Shown piece by piece: positions 51,508 to 62,621 of a stretch of DNA of 64,000 nt. Each line of letters starts with the position of its first letter. Positions within the stretch are counted from its first letter, which is position 1. The translations under genes and the position numbers were made by a program. The stretch spans positions 81,837,208 through 81,901,207 of the forward strand of contig OY744606.1 in the NCBI GenBank assembly GCA_963556255.1, written 5' to 3'. The stretch comes from Allolobophora icterica. Lineage: Eukaryota; Annelida; Clitellata; Crassiclitellata; Lumbricidae. The notes beneath the pieces are model-generated. The model saw nothing but the letters and a program-made list of their open reading frames with translations, did no database searches and was not told the DNA's origin.

Positions 51508-52916
51508 TCTATATTAATAAAGCGACAATTCTGTGTGTGTGTGTCTGTTTGACCGGGCTTAACTTCTACAATTTTGCACCTTTTCACTCGAAACCTTCGC
51601 TGCTGTGTCGGTCTCGGCATGGGACACCCAGTGGAGGGGTTCGCGCCCCCCGTTTTCACCGCTACCATGGTGAAAAACGGCCAAAACATCGCCCCAAGCG
51701 ATAGGAAAATTACCGTCCCATAGGCTTACTGCATTGGATGCAGTCCCTGCAGTGACATTAGGATTACTGCATTGGATGCATGCACGTGTAACAAACATCG
51801 AAGAGAAATTTATTGTTGGTAAGTCAATTTAGTTTTTCAGATTTCTACTGGAAACCTTCACTTAACTATAATTGATTTCTTGCAAACAGTGGAGGGCTTC
51901 GCGTACCCCGTTTTCACCGCTTTCATGGTGTCCAGGGCTAGAAATTAATTATAGCACAATGACGTTTTACCTAAAAATAGCACCAGGGATGCCTACGGAA
52001 GATTTGTTTACATTTCGGCGTCTGTTTCACGCCGATGCATTTCTACAATTTTGGAGCTTATGTTCGTAAGTAGTACGTCGATTTCCAAAAGACTGCGAAG
52101 CAGTCGCCGCCAGAGGGCGACTGCGAAGCAGTCAGTCCACGGCAGAGGTCTCTAGACGCGAGAAGGCGTATACAAGACTGCGAAGCAGTCTCCGCTGTAC
52201 GCCAGAAGGCGTCTACAAGACTGCGAAGCAGTCTCCCCACAGGTCGCCAGACGCCACAAGAGCCTCCAAGACTGCGAAGCAGTCGCCGCAAGAGGGCGAC
52301 TGCGAAGCAGTCAGTCCACGACAGAGGTCGCTAGGCGCCAGAAGGGGTAAACAACACTGCGAAGCAGTCTCCGCTGTACGCCAGAAGGCGTCTACAAGAC
52401 TGCGAAGCAGTCTCCCCCAAAGGTCGCCAGACGCCACAAGGACCTCCAAGACTGCGAAGCAGTCGCCGCCAGAGGGCGACTGCGAAGCAGTCAGTCCACG
52501 GCAGAGGTCGCTAGACGCCAGAAGGCGTATACAAGACTGCGAAGCAGTTTCCGCTGTACGCCAGAAGGCGTACACAAGACTGCGAAGCAGTCTCCCCACA
52601 GGTCGCCTAAATTTCTTCCTTATTCGCTACACGGATTGAAACTTATACCTAAATTTCTTTCTTATTCACAGGGCGACTGCGAAGCAGTCAGTCCACGGCA
52701 GAGGTCGGTAGACGCCATAAGGCGTATACAAGACTGCGAAGCAGTCTCTGCTGTACGCCAGAAGGCGTACACAAGACTGCGAAGCAGTCTCCCTACAGGT
52801 CGCCTAAATTTATTCCTTATTCGCTACACGGATTTAAACTTTTACCTAAATTTGTTGCTTATTCGCTACAGGGATTGAAACTTATAACCCCGGGCAACGC
52901 CGGGTAAACCAGCTAG
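51508..52916. mobile_element. Non-autonomous Helitron
   Basis: The 5' end TCTATATTAATAAAGCGAC is preceded by A. The 3' end has the hairpin CCCCGGGCAACGCCGGG and terminates CTAG, followed by T, so the insertion is between A and T. No inverted repeats or target duplication, as expected for this class. The interior contains a duplicated CAGTGGAGG...GTTTTCACCGCT stretch and a palindrome-bearing satellite. No Rep/helicase coding. Confidence 0.93.
52088..52800 (+). repeat. About 180-bp satellite with 15 ACTGCGAAGCAGT palindromes
   Basis: Higher-order units start near 52089, 52268 and 52448, with a partial one at 52672. Each has three to five copies of GACTGCGAAGCAGTC, a 6-bp stem around GAA. Between the blocks an A/T-rich spacer (TTCGCTACACGGATTGAAAC) recurs near 52625, 52828 and 52860. 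Confidence 0.92.
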
Positions 52917-53579
52917 TTTAAATTAAATTCATTCATAATCATTGCAAAAATGCAGTAACGGAGTGGATGAATAATAAAAAAAACACATCAGGTACGTAGT
53001 AAATGAAATTTTTTAAGAAATTTGTCTCAGCATTCAGATCCTGTATTAAGACATACTTACTTACATAGATCTTCACAGAAGAGATGTGTTAAGTTGCGAG
53101 ACCAAAGAACTGAAAGGGTTGTGAAATACGAGATAATTTTTAAATGTTAACGGAGCGGACATAATTTTCCGGGGACAAGTTAAAATATATTTTTAAAAAT
53201 TATACTGAAGATCCGGTTCACCAAGTTGTATTTAGAAATATACAATTATGTTAATTATAAAAGAAACATAAATTACACATTTTTTGGTTTAATGCAAATC
53301 ATTTTGAAATTGTAGATGAAATCAATATGTACTATAGCCTAGGGACGGTAACGGAGTGGAACATTTTAAATTCAAAATAAATTTTAATAAATTATTTCAT
53401 TGCTCTGAATTACTTTCAAAGGTCTTAAATTGTTGACTGATCCATAATGTTTTAATCTAATCACTTAGCATGATCAGACTAGATATTGTTTTCTGAGAAA
53501 TGACCGGTGACAGCCGTATTTCCAATTTAGCCAAATACCGAAAAATGACTCAAATAGCAAATGCTATAATTATTCAAGA

Positions 53580-55040
53580 TAACAAATTTGGTCGTTATTG
53601 GTTCTCCTACCTGCTCGGAAGCGAGATGGTTTGGACACGAGCGATCCAACCAACTACCGGCCTATCGCCAATGTTACTTTCTAAAACGCATTGTAGCTTA
53701 CCGGTTAATCGCATAATTTAGATATGAATGAATCGATGCCTGTTCAGCGGTCGGGCTTCCGTAGAAATTACTCTACGGAGACCCTTCTGCTTCGCCTTCT
53801 ATCTGACTTCTATGGCGCCATGGATCGTGCTCAGATAACTCTCTTAGCCCTATTGATGTTAGTTCTGCTTTTGACTCTGTAGACCATCCAATTCTCCTTC
53901 AGCGCCTCTCCACCTCCTTTGGGTTGGTCGGTCAGCCTTTGGAATGGTTCCGATTCTTTTTTCCTGAACGCACTAATTGTGTTGTCATCGGCTCCTCTCG
54001 GTTTCTTTGGGTACCTGCCCCATTTGGCGTGCCACAAGGCTCTGATGATACTTTATCTTCTCTACACGGCTGATATTAGTTCTCTTTTGTCTTTTCAGGG
54101 GCTCCTACATCAACTCTATGCGGATGATGTGCAGGCCTACATCCATTCCCATTTCCCATGCCTCTAACGGGGTTGCCTCTGTTCGGCTGATGTGCCAAGC
54201 CAGTGATGCCCTTTCCTTGTGGACGGCCTCTAATCGGCTTCTCTTAAATGCTACAAAGACCCAATTCATATGGCAAGGTAGCCGTAGGCAGCTAGCGGCC
54301 CCGGGCGTTGATTTACACCTGCTGTGCCGGGTCTTCTCTAATATAACCTTTTCACTTACCGTCCGAGACCTAACCCAGCATGTGAACCTGCTTACCAGAA
54401 GTTGTTTGTCATCAGCTTCGTCAGCTTCGAGTAGTTTCTCGTTCTCTTTCACACGATGTTGATGTGGTCCTCGTCCATGCCTTTGTTACTAGTCGAATTG
54501 ACCATTGTTGCTCGATTTTAGCCAGTCTCCCACTCAGAGTCTTAATTAGAGCGTCTGGATCGGGTTCTACGCTCAGCTGCTCGACTCGTCGGGCGTATCC
54601 CCAAGTACGCTCCTGTCTCTGCCTATATGCGCGACGTGTTGTACTGGCTCGCTATTGCCCAGCGTATTTCCTATCGGATCGCTGCCTTGGTCTCTCGCTG
54701 TCTTCTAGGCTGCGCTCCATCTGTACTACCTGCGTGACCTTTGCCGCCCAGTGTCCGACGTCGTAGCGCGTCGAACACTTCGCTCCTCGACCAGAGGTCA
54801 GTTCTTGGTCCCACGTGCTCGTTCTTCTACTGGGCAGCGCCGGGCTTTCTCAGTTGTGGGTCCCTCCACTTGGAATGGGCTCCCGCTGGAACTGCGATTA
54901 TTACCTCTGAATAATTTGCCTGCGTTTAATAAATCACTTAAGTCTTTCTTTTTTAGCCGTGGCTGGACTGGGAGCGCTCCTGAGTAGGTATCTTGAAGAA
55001 GTGCTATATAAATTTTCAGAATGAATGAATGAGTACGGAA
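53580..55040 (+). mobile_element. Non-LTR retrotransposon 3' part, decayed
   Basis: RT pieces (YRPIANVTF-like text near 53650, STETLLLRLLSDFYGAMD near 53780, a later VDHPILLQRLST-type region in a second frame) and the ORF2 end (SSTGQRRAFSVVGPSTWNGL near 54830). It ends with GTGCTATATAAATTTTC and a (GAAT)n tail. Several frame changes. Same family as the 38515-41400 element. Confidence 0.82.
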
Positions 55041-55476
55041 AAAATATTCAACTCCACGAAGATCAATCTCTTCAACGTCTAACCTTCAGAGGCAAATGAA
55101 CCCAGGATTGAATTTGAAGTGGAATGCTTCTAATAACAGAAAGATTTTCAAGTGGTAGGAATATTGAGTATTTTGACGATAGGTTCGCATGACAAAGACT
55201 GTCTTCATCAGTTTGATTTACTTATCTCGTTAATTTCTGCAATTACATTCAAAGTAATTACTACAAAATCAAGACTAGACTAGACCTATAATACTGTTTC
55301 TAGTATTGCAGCATAGAGCCCTGCGCCGACGTCATAGTGTCGGCGGCGGCGCGCCGGTCATTTTTGGTCGGCGGCGGCGGCGCGCCGACGAACAAAAATC
55401 GGCGGCGGCGGCGCCCACAAAATGTCGGCGTCGGCGCGGCGCGGCGCGGCGTGCCCTAGTCAGAAACATGAGTCAC

Positions 55477-55626
55477 CATGGGCATCCGCAGGAATTTTTT
55501 CTGGAGAGGGGCAAAAATTTTCTAGGGGGCCAAAATTTTTCCAGGGGGCAAAATGACGTTTTTGCATGGAAAATCTATTTACAAATCCTGGGGCAAATCC
55601 CCCTTCCCCTCTTTCGGACGCCCATG
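55477..55626. mobile_element. hAT-like MITE, second member of the CATGGGYRTCCG family
   Basis: The ends CATGGGCATCCGCAGG and CGGACGCCCATG are flanked by the perfect 8-bp duplication TGAGTCAC (55469-55476, 55627-55634). It shares CAAAATGACGTTTTTGCAT with the 20009-20261 copy. Confidence 0.88.
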
Positions 55627-56214
55627 TGAGTCACTATGAGAGTTGAACAGCCGTTGGTCCTGTGACCAGTCAAAGGGCCAAGTTCTCTAAAGCCACTCCA
55701 TCACACTGAAACTCAACTACATATATATAGGGACTGAAAGAGAAGACACCTTCAGACATTTGCCTTACAAATATGAACATCCTTGATTACACTGCACATC
55801 TGTATAAGTATTGGCAAATTGTAATCAGATGAAGCAACATGCATTTGCATATTGCATGAATACACTTGCATATGCACTGATAAAGTGTAGGCCTACTGTA
55901 CACACCAAGTCACATGGCAGATGCTGGATAACAGCATCCTCCCAGTAAGAGAGGCTGCTGAAGCCATGAAGTGAAATGTAAATATATACGTTTTCCTATG
56001 GTAATACACTGGCGAGTGGCCTCACTCCTGTTAATTTTTCAATGAATTTACCAGGTGGTCTGCTGCCCGTTTGAATTGGTGCCACGCCATTTAAAGTTTC
56101 CACATATAGACCATTGTTTGTATCAGACTATACTGAAAAAGACTATTCTTGATACTATACGTACTAAGTCAAAACCTGTGTAAACTGATACTGTGTACCT
56201 GAATAGATTCCAGC

Positions 56215-56692
56215 TGTCAACCCAATCCTTCCGTTGACAATCCTTCTGATTAAATCCTTGTTCTCTTCGTACTTAACGCCTATTTAACGTTCACCTTTTG
56301 AACACTAATTCTACGTAGAAGTATAACCTGAATTAATCAGCAACACAGTTTAATATCTTTTCAGTTTAATAAGAAACAAACAGACAGAACTCAATTCGAT
56401 TACAACTCAACTAGTCAGCGACACTACTACAGCGAACACACTCGAATTCAAACTTCTCCAGTCAGCATAATTCTTCGCGCCCCTTGACACACCTGTCTTC
56501 TGTGCGCATAAACGAACTCTAATAATATACATATAGCGCGCCGCTGCCGATATCGGCCGGCCGCGCGTGTCACTAAGACTAAACGTTATACATCTATCAT
56601 ATATACATATACACGTGAAACTAAAGTAAGCGCACTTAATATATACGCTAAATATCTCGCACTGCAAGACTGTACACAAAACTCAGTTCACA
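56215..56692 (-). repeat. 3' LTR of the Gmr1-like element
   Basis: 478 bp. Same as 62622-63099 as far as read, including an identically translating 90-codon stretch. It contains a GC-rich palindromic core (GCCGATATCGGCCGGCC) in an A/T-rich context with TATATA words. Confidence 0.95.
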
Positions 56693-56806
56693 TTACCTCC
56701 TTCCTTTTTCTGGAATTGAGCAAATTAAATTTCAAAATTTGCGAAATTACCAAAATACCTGAAACATATATATATATAACTAATTAATAAACAGTCTTAC
56801 GATTAC

Positions 56807-59800
56807 TTATAACCTTGACAAACAATCAGCAATAATATTCAATCTGCCCTTCTTGTACTTCACCTCAACATCAAAAGTTTGTAAGGCTAACGCCCAACGC
56901 ACAAGTTTAGCAGACTTAGACATTGACTCAGTCAAATATGTAAGAGGATTGTGATCAGTAAAAATGAAAATTTTTGATCCAATTATAATTTCTTTTAACT
57001 TGTTTAGAGCCCAAACAATAGCATAGGCTTCCTTTTCCACAGTAGCCCATCTCTTCTGGGTATCAGTTAACTTCTGACTGATAAATGACACAGGGCGCTC
57101 TATTCCCTTGTCGTCCATCTGTGTTAAAACAGCACCGACTGCAAAGTCACTACTATCGCAGTACAAATTGAATGGTTTTCCCACTTCAAAAACATATAAC
57201 ACTACTTTGGATCGCACAGCCTCTTTAAGTAAATCAAATGCTTGCTGATGTTCAACAGTCCAATCAATCTTATCAGAAACACGTTTACTAGTTAAATCAG
57301 ATAAAGGTTTCGCAATCTGTGCAAAGTCCTTAATAAACTGTCTGTAATAATTAAAAAATCCAAGCAGTTGCTTAACTTGCTTCTTAGTTTCTGGGATCTT
57401 CAAATTAGTCAAACTTTCAATTCTGTCTGGATTCATCTTTATCTTACCAGACCCAACCACATGACCGATAAACCTTACCTCACTCTTACCAAATATGCAT
57501 TTTTTCAAATTCAAAGTAACGTTATGCAATCTCATTTGCATCAAAAATGCATCTAGATGCTGCAAGTGAACTTTCCAACTGTCAGAATGCACAGCAATGT
57601 CATCAACATACGGTTCTGCAAAGTCACTTATAGGCTGTAAAACTAAATTTATCGCCTTAACAAAAGTTCGGCCTGAATTTATCATTCCAAAAGGAACACG
57701 AGTAAATTCATACAGTCCATTATGTGTTACAAAAGCTGTCTTCCATTGATCAGATTGTTTTACAGGACAAGTCCAATAAGCACTTCGACAGTCCAAAATA
57801 GAAATCACATTAGACTTTCCAACTTTGTTCAAAACGTCTCTGACAATCGGCATAGGATATTTACAATCCACTGTGAATGAGTTAATGTATCTGTAGTCAC
57901 AGGCAAGTCTCAAAGATCCGTCTTTCTTTTTAACAATAACCAAAGGGCTTGCCATTCTGCTCGATGATGGTTTGATAATGTTTGTTTTTAACATTTCTTT
58001 GATCTGACGTTCCACTTCTGCTCGATAAATCAAAGGAATTCGATATGCTGCAAATTCCTTTTCACGAAATCCTGGTTTTAGTTCAATTTCGTGTTCGACC
58101 AATGTACATAATCCGGGTTTTTCTGAAAATCTGTCACAGTATTTGTTCAAGACGTTCAACAACTGTTCTTGCTGAGTTACTGTCAAATGGCTAATTTGTT
58201 CAGGATCGAGGTTAAGTGAATTCTTGTCATCTTGAACCTCATTCCTCATTGGTAATTCAACCACTGAACCAAAATCTTCATCTTCTTCAACGATTAGACC
58301 ACAACTTAATGCTCGAGTAACATATTTTCTGATCTTGTTGGCGTGAATTATTTTTCGACCATTTTCACCCATATCGACTAAATAAGAGTACTTTGATCTT
58401 CGATGTATGATCGTACATGGACCATGCCATCGAGAAATAAGTTTGTTCGTTGACGTTGGATACAAAACTATGACTTTCTCACCAGCTTCAAATTCTTTGT
58501 GCTTTGCTCTCTTGTTATACTGATTCGTGTATTGTAATTGCTTTTCTCGAGAGTAGGATTCTGCAAACAATAATGCTTTCTCCATATTTTCTTTGAGTTC
58601 TTTCAAATACTTTTCTGGTTTAACTCCAACATGAGGTGGTAAGTTTATTTCTCTAGTCCAACTCTCTTTTAATATTGCCAATGGTCCTCTCGGAATTTTC
58701 CCATAGACAAGCATATATGGTGATACTCCAGTAGTTGCATTCGGCACTTCTCGTAATGCCCACACTGTGAAAGGAATTATCTTGTGCCATTTCCTCGGGT
58801 TGTCTATTATCACATGATGGATCATCTTTTTAAATGTCTGATTCCATCTTTCTACTAATCCAGCAGCCTCTGGGTGTCCTGGTGTGTCGAATCTTGGACT
58901 ACAGCCCATTAAATTGAGAAATTCTCTTGTCAAACTGGCTGTGAAGTTCGTTCCTTGGTCACTTGTAATCACGGACGGTACACCAACGTTCATGAACAGT
59001 TCCGTCAACGCTTCACACACAGCCTTCGCTGTCAGCGATTTCAATAAGAAGATTGTAGGCCATCTGGTGCACGAGTCCACAATGCATAAACAATACTTGT
59101 GACCTGCAGCAGATACTGGATCGATCGGGCCAACGAGGTCCATCGTCATTCTCCTGAAGGCGACCTCTTCTCTTGAGACAGGAGTGATAGGCACTCTATC
59201 CATCACCAGACTCCTTGCCTTTAGTTGACATTTCTCGCAAGACTTACAAAATTTCACAATGTCTCTTCTCATCTTTGGCCATACAAAAGATAATTTTATT
59301 CGTTCTCTTGTTTTCTCTTCTCCTAGATGTCCTCCAAATACCGATTCATGCGCCAATTCCATCACTTTAATTCGTCTCTCTTTTGGTAACACTAGTTGAT
59401 ATATCGTCTGGTCTAATATCTGATATTTCTTATGCAATAAACCGTTGATTACACAGAATTCAGATTCTTTCTCTTGTGCTAACTTCCACCACGGCTTCAA
59501 CGATTCATCATTTCTCTGTTGCTCTTCGAACTTCTTCGAATCGGCAATCTGCACCTTTTGTTCTTCATCCATCTCTTCATCTCTATACAAGTCTCCTATC
59601 CCCACATCACATTCATCGTCTTCTTCAGTTTCATTTAATGTGCCATTCTCGCATGCAGCCATCTCTTGCTCGTTCACCTCTGCTATTACACCATCTCGCG
59701 ATAAGCTTCGTTGCTCATTACTTTCGTTTTCCTCATCACTTGAACTTTCAGTTTCACTCTTCTTATCAACATCTACCATTTCCTGTTTCCGACTCTGCGC

Positions 59801-62224
59801 TCTCGTCATTACATTTGCTTGTACACTCACATTTCCTTGTATCGTTTTAACTTTCATCTGTGGTACGGCTTTTAATTCGGCAATTATCTCTGGATGCAAC
59901 AAGAATCTTTCTGTACTGCCCATCTTTGCAATACTAGCACACATCAAGGTGACATAAGGTGTAAGTGAACACTGGATTTTACGCGGAAATCCCTCTTCTT
60001 TCACGTCACTATCACACAGTCTAACATCCACTTTCACTAACTTCGCAGGAATGGCATCTCCTGCCACACATTGCAAATTCACTTTTCCAATTTGTTCCAC
60101 CTTCATGCCTTCCAGTAATTCTTCACTAATCACCGGAATCTCTGCACCCGAGTCGCTCAGTGCTTTGACTTTCACTGGCTCTTTACCGTCTACTGCACGA
60201 ATTTCAACCTCGACATATTGCAAGAACGATTTCTTCAATATTCGACTGTCATCTTTTCCTATGACTTCTCTCTGAATTTCAGCATCCAATAGAATTTCTT
60301 TTTGAATACCACATTTCATTACTGACTTTACTTCAGTCTCTTGGTTTTCTTGACTCGCGGTTTGATTATCTGTATCACTAACCACTTGAATCAAATTCAC
60401 CCTTGTGTGTTCTTGATTTCTGCTAGAACTAGTTGCTGCCACTGGAACTGGACAAAATTTAACCAAATGTTTGTCTGAACCACAGTTGTGACAACGCTTC
60501 ACAACCATGCCTCGTTGTTCATTTCCTTCATTTCTCTTATACTGCGTAAACGATGTGTTGCCTTCCCTCTTGGCAAACGGCGCTGACGATTTGTTAAATC
60601 CCTGACGACCAAACGTCACTTCTCTGGTCTCATTGGGTACAGGGACACTAGCCTTGACTTCTTTACCAATAAACTGATTCCCTGTTCCTGGATTACTTTT
60701 CCATTTTCCACTCTGGCTTTGGTTTACGGAACGTTGAGAAGGATAACTGTTTATATTTGGGATCGCAAACCCAATTCGATTGTTTACATGAATGTCTGCT
60801 AAGTCTGCCACTGCACTAGCTTGGAGACAGTCAGTTCCTTCCTTCGACAATACAAACTGTAGTGGACCTGGCGGTAAACATTCTTTTAGCTTATCCGCTA
60901 CCAGCAAATCAAAGAGCGTATCATACTCTCTGTTCACGTTTCGACTTCTCACGTAATAGTTTAGCAAGTTCTTCAGTCTTGCCGTAAACATCGTATAAGT
61001 CTCTTCTGTTGTCTTCTTAGCATCCACAAATCTGGCTCTGTATTCTCTCGAAGTCAATTTAAATTCTTTTAATAAGTGCTGCTTGACTCTATCATAATTG
61101 TCTAGATCATCGTATGACAATCTATTCAGAACGGTTCGAGCTTTCGGCGTCATCAATGGTAGTAATAATTTCACCCAAAACGGCTTTTCCACAGAAAAAC
61201 TACGAAACGCGTTCTCGACTGTTTCAAAATATAATGGCACCTCCATCATATCAGTTGGCATTTGAGGCAATACATGCTTCATTGCATCACCTATTTTCTT
61301 AATTTTTGACACCAAAGTTTCACTTTCTTGCTGCTTCCTTCTTTCTGCTTCCCGTTCTTCTCTCATTTGTGTTTCTTTCAATGTCAATTTTGATTTCTCC
61401 AGTTTCAGACGTTCCTGTCTTTCTGCCTCTGCCTTTTCCAAACTTTCTTTCTGAAATTTGAGTTCTTCCTGTCTGATCTGTTCTGCACGTTCCAACTCTA
61501 ACGTTCGTGCTTTTTCTTTTTCTTCTTCACGCATTCTCTTTGCTTCAATCTGTTGCTGACGAACCTCTTCATCACTTTTTCTAGCTTTTTCAGATTCAAT
61601 CATCTGCTCCAGTCTTCTTCTTTCAGCATCTTCCCTATCTCTTTTCAACTGTTCTAACTGAATCTCAAACTGATTCTTTTGCAATTCAAGTTCTGCCTTA
61701 CGCACTTGTTCTGCTTTATCTTCTCTCTCTCTTTGCAGACGCAATTCCTCTTGCCTTGCAAGTTCCGCTTTCTCTTCTTTCTCTCTCTGCAGGCGCAATT
61801 CGTCTTGTCTTACACGTTCTGCTTCTTGTCTCAACTCTTTCTCTTCTTGTCTTCGTCTATCTTCTCTTTCTTTCTCTTCTTGTCTCAGTTCTTTCTCTTC
61901 TTGTCTCCGTTTCTCCTCTCTTTCTTTCTCTTCTTGTCTCCGTTTCTCCTCCCTATCTTCTTTCATCATCATCCACTGCATCAACATCTCCATAGACATA
62001 GGCGCAGGAGGTTTTTCAATAGCCTTTTCTACGGCACCGCCAACGGCACCTTCTTCTTCGACTTCTTCTTTAACCCACACTTCAGCGAGTTCATGTATCA
62101 TGTCACCACGTGACATACCTTCTAATTGTTCTTCCTTAAAACCGGCTTTCAACAAACGCTGTTTCAGCCTCTCCGTAGACATCTTCTTAATATCTGCTTG
62201 TCTTTCAGCACTTAGTTTCTCCAT
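56807..62224 (-). CDS. gag-pol: Gag-pol polyprotein with integrase before reverse transcriptase
   Basis: 1805 aa, uninterrupted. The order is: SAP-like N-terminus (LKQRLLKAGF), a long Glu/Arg/Gln coiled coil (about 80-300), a capsid-like gag (about 330-490), a CCHC knuckle RCHNCGSDKHLVKFC (near 578), a protease LSDSGAE (near 690), integrase with an HHCC zinc region (near 960-1005) and D,D,E in MTMDLVGP (near 1026), TSDQGTNF and GLVERWNQ (near 1124), a GPY-like WHGPCTI (near 1266), RT with YVDDIAVHS (near 1540), then RNase H (CDSSDFAVGAVL near 1690, FTDHNPLTYL). Ordinary gypsy elements have RT-RH-IN. IN-RT order marks the Gmr1 group. All catalytic motifs are present. Confidence 0.95.
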   Translation of the reverse strand: MEKLSAERQADIKKMSTERLKQRLLKAGFKEEQLEGMSRGDMIHELAEVWVKEEVEEEGAVGGAVEKAIEKPPAPMSMEMLMQWMMMKEDREEKRRQEEKEREEKRRQEEKELRQEEKEREDRRRQEEKELRQEAERVRQDELRLQREKEEKAELARQEELRLQREREDKAEQVRKAELELQKNQFEIQLEQLKRDREDAERRRLEQMIESEKARKSDEEVRQQQIEAKRMREEEKEKARTLELERAEQIRQEELKFQKESLEKAEAERQERLKLEKSKLTLKETQMREEREAERRKQQESETLVSKIKKIGDAMKHVLPQMPTDMMEVPLYFETVENAFRSFSVEKPFWVKLLLPLMTPKARTVLNRLSYDDLDNYDRVKQHLLKEFKLTSREYRARFVDAKKTTEETYTMFTARLKNLLNYYVRSRNVNREYDTLFDLLVADKLKECLPPGPLQFVLSKEGTDCLQASAVADLADIHVNNRIGFAIPNINSYPSQRSVNQSQSGKWKSNPGTGNQFIGKEVKASVPVPNETREVTFGRQGFNKSSAPFAKREGNTSFTQYKRNEGNEQRGMVVKRCHNCGSDKHLVKFCPVPVAATSSSRNQEHTRVNLIQVVSDTDNQTASQENQETEVKSVMKCGIQKEILLDAEIQREVIGKDDSRILKKSFLQYVEVEIRAVDGKEPVKVKALSDSGAEIPVISEELLEGMKVEQIGKVNLQCVAGDAIPAKLVKVDVRLCDSDVKEEGFPRKIQCSLTPYVTLMCASIAKMGSTERFLLHPEIIAELKAVPQMKVKTIQGNVSVQANVMTRAQSRKQEMVDVDKKSETESSSDEENESNEQRSLSRDGVIAEVNEQEMAACENGTLNETEEDDECDVGIGDLYRDEEMDEEQKVQIADSKKFEEQQRNDESLKPWWKLAQEKESEFCVINGLLHKKYQILDQTIYQLVLPKERRIKVMELAHESVFGGHLGEEKTRERIKLSFVWPKMRRDIVKFCKSCEKCQLKARSLVMDRVPITPVSREEVAFRRMTMDLVGPIDPVSAAGHKYCLCIVDSCTRWPTIFLLKSLTAKAVCEALTELFMNVGVPSVITSDQGTNFTASLTREFLNLMGCSPRFDTPGHPEAAGLVERWNQTFKKMIHHVIIDNPRKWHKIIPFTVWALREVPNATTGVSPYMLVYGKIPRGPLAILKESWTREINLPPHVGVKPEKYLKELKENMEKALLFAESYSREKQLQYTNQYNKRAKHKEFEAGEKVIVLYPTSTNKLISRWHGPCTIIHRRSKYSYLVDMGENGRKIIHANKIRKYVTRALSCGLIVEEDEDFGSVVELPMRNEVQDDKNSLNLDPEQISHLTVTQQEQLLNVLNKYCDRFSEKPGLCTLVEHEIELKPGFREKEFAAYRIPLIYRAEVERQIKEMLKTNIIKPSSSRMASPLVIVKKKDGSLRLACDYRYINSFTVDCKYPMPIVRDVLNKVGKSNVISILDCRSAYWTCPVKQSDQWKTAFVTHNGLYEFTRVPFGMINSGRTFVKAINLVLQPISDFAEPYVDDIAVHSDSWKVHLQHLDAFLMQMRLHNVTLNLKKCIFGKSEVRFIGHVVGSGKIKMNPDRIESLTNLKIPETKKQVKQLLGFFNYYRQFIKDFAQIAKPLSDLTSKRVSDKIDWTVEHQQAFDLLKEAVRSKVVLYVFEVGKPFNLYCDSSDFAVGAVLTQMDDKGIERPVSFISQKLTDTQKRWATVEKEAYAIVWALNKLKEIIIGSKIFIFTDHNPLTYLTESMSKSAKLVRWALALQTFDVEVKYKKGRLNIIADCLSRL

Positions 62225-62479
62225 CTTACTTGTTTACTTCGGTGATTTCTCTTTTCAAAGAAGTCACGGTTTTTCTTGTTGTGTGAATCGATAAACAAAC
62301 GGGATTTCCTTTATATTTGTTCGTGGAAAACAACGAAATTTTTATACCGTTTCTCGTGTTCCACCGTCGTTGATATCGTAAACTCGTCACACAGCACACA
62401 ACGCGTAAATTCTTCTAACACCGTTGTAAATTCTTCAATCACCTTCGTAGATTCTTCTATCGCCTTCGAAGAGGTGATA

Positions 62480-62617
62480 ACGTGAATTTTTAATCCACTG
62501 TGAGTTTATATCCACCGTGAGTATTTATTCCACCGTGAGTATTTATTCCACCGTGAGTATTTATCGACACCGACGCTGTTCCACCGTGAGTTTTTATCCA
62601 CACCGACGCTGCCACCA
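62480..62617 (-). repeat. Leader repeats of the Gmr1-like element
   Basis: TCCACCGTGAGT(A/T)TTTAT recurs about five times between the 5' LTR and gag, with a second set (TTCTTC(T/A)A-type units) at 62405-62470. It lies next to the primer-binding site and may contribute to packaging or leader RNA structure. That role is inferred. Confidence 0.75.
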
Positions 62618-62621
62618 ATAA

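Larger units (their letters stand above)
50794..53360. repeat. Inverted, periodic CCACTCCGTTAC motif array
   Basis: TCC(A/G)CTCCGTTAC occurs near 50797, 50987 and 51188. The inverse occurs near 51378 (degenerate), 52954, 53147 and 53346. With the Helitron removed the spacing is about 190-200 bp except one of about 167, with one orientation switch near 51280. It may be an old foldback-like element. Confidence 0.55.

Noticed and set aside
52088..52800. CRISPR-like array
   Set aside because: The repeats are palindromes inside a Helitron satellite with repeated, not unique, spacers, in a metazoan genome.
56407..56679. 90-codon frame repeated at 62814-63086
   Set aside because: It lies wholly inside the two LTRs; duplication reflects LTR identity, with no protein signature.
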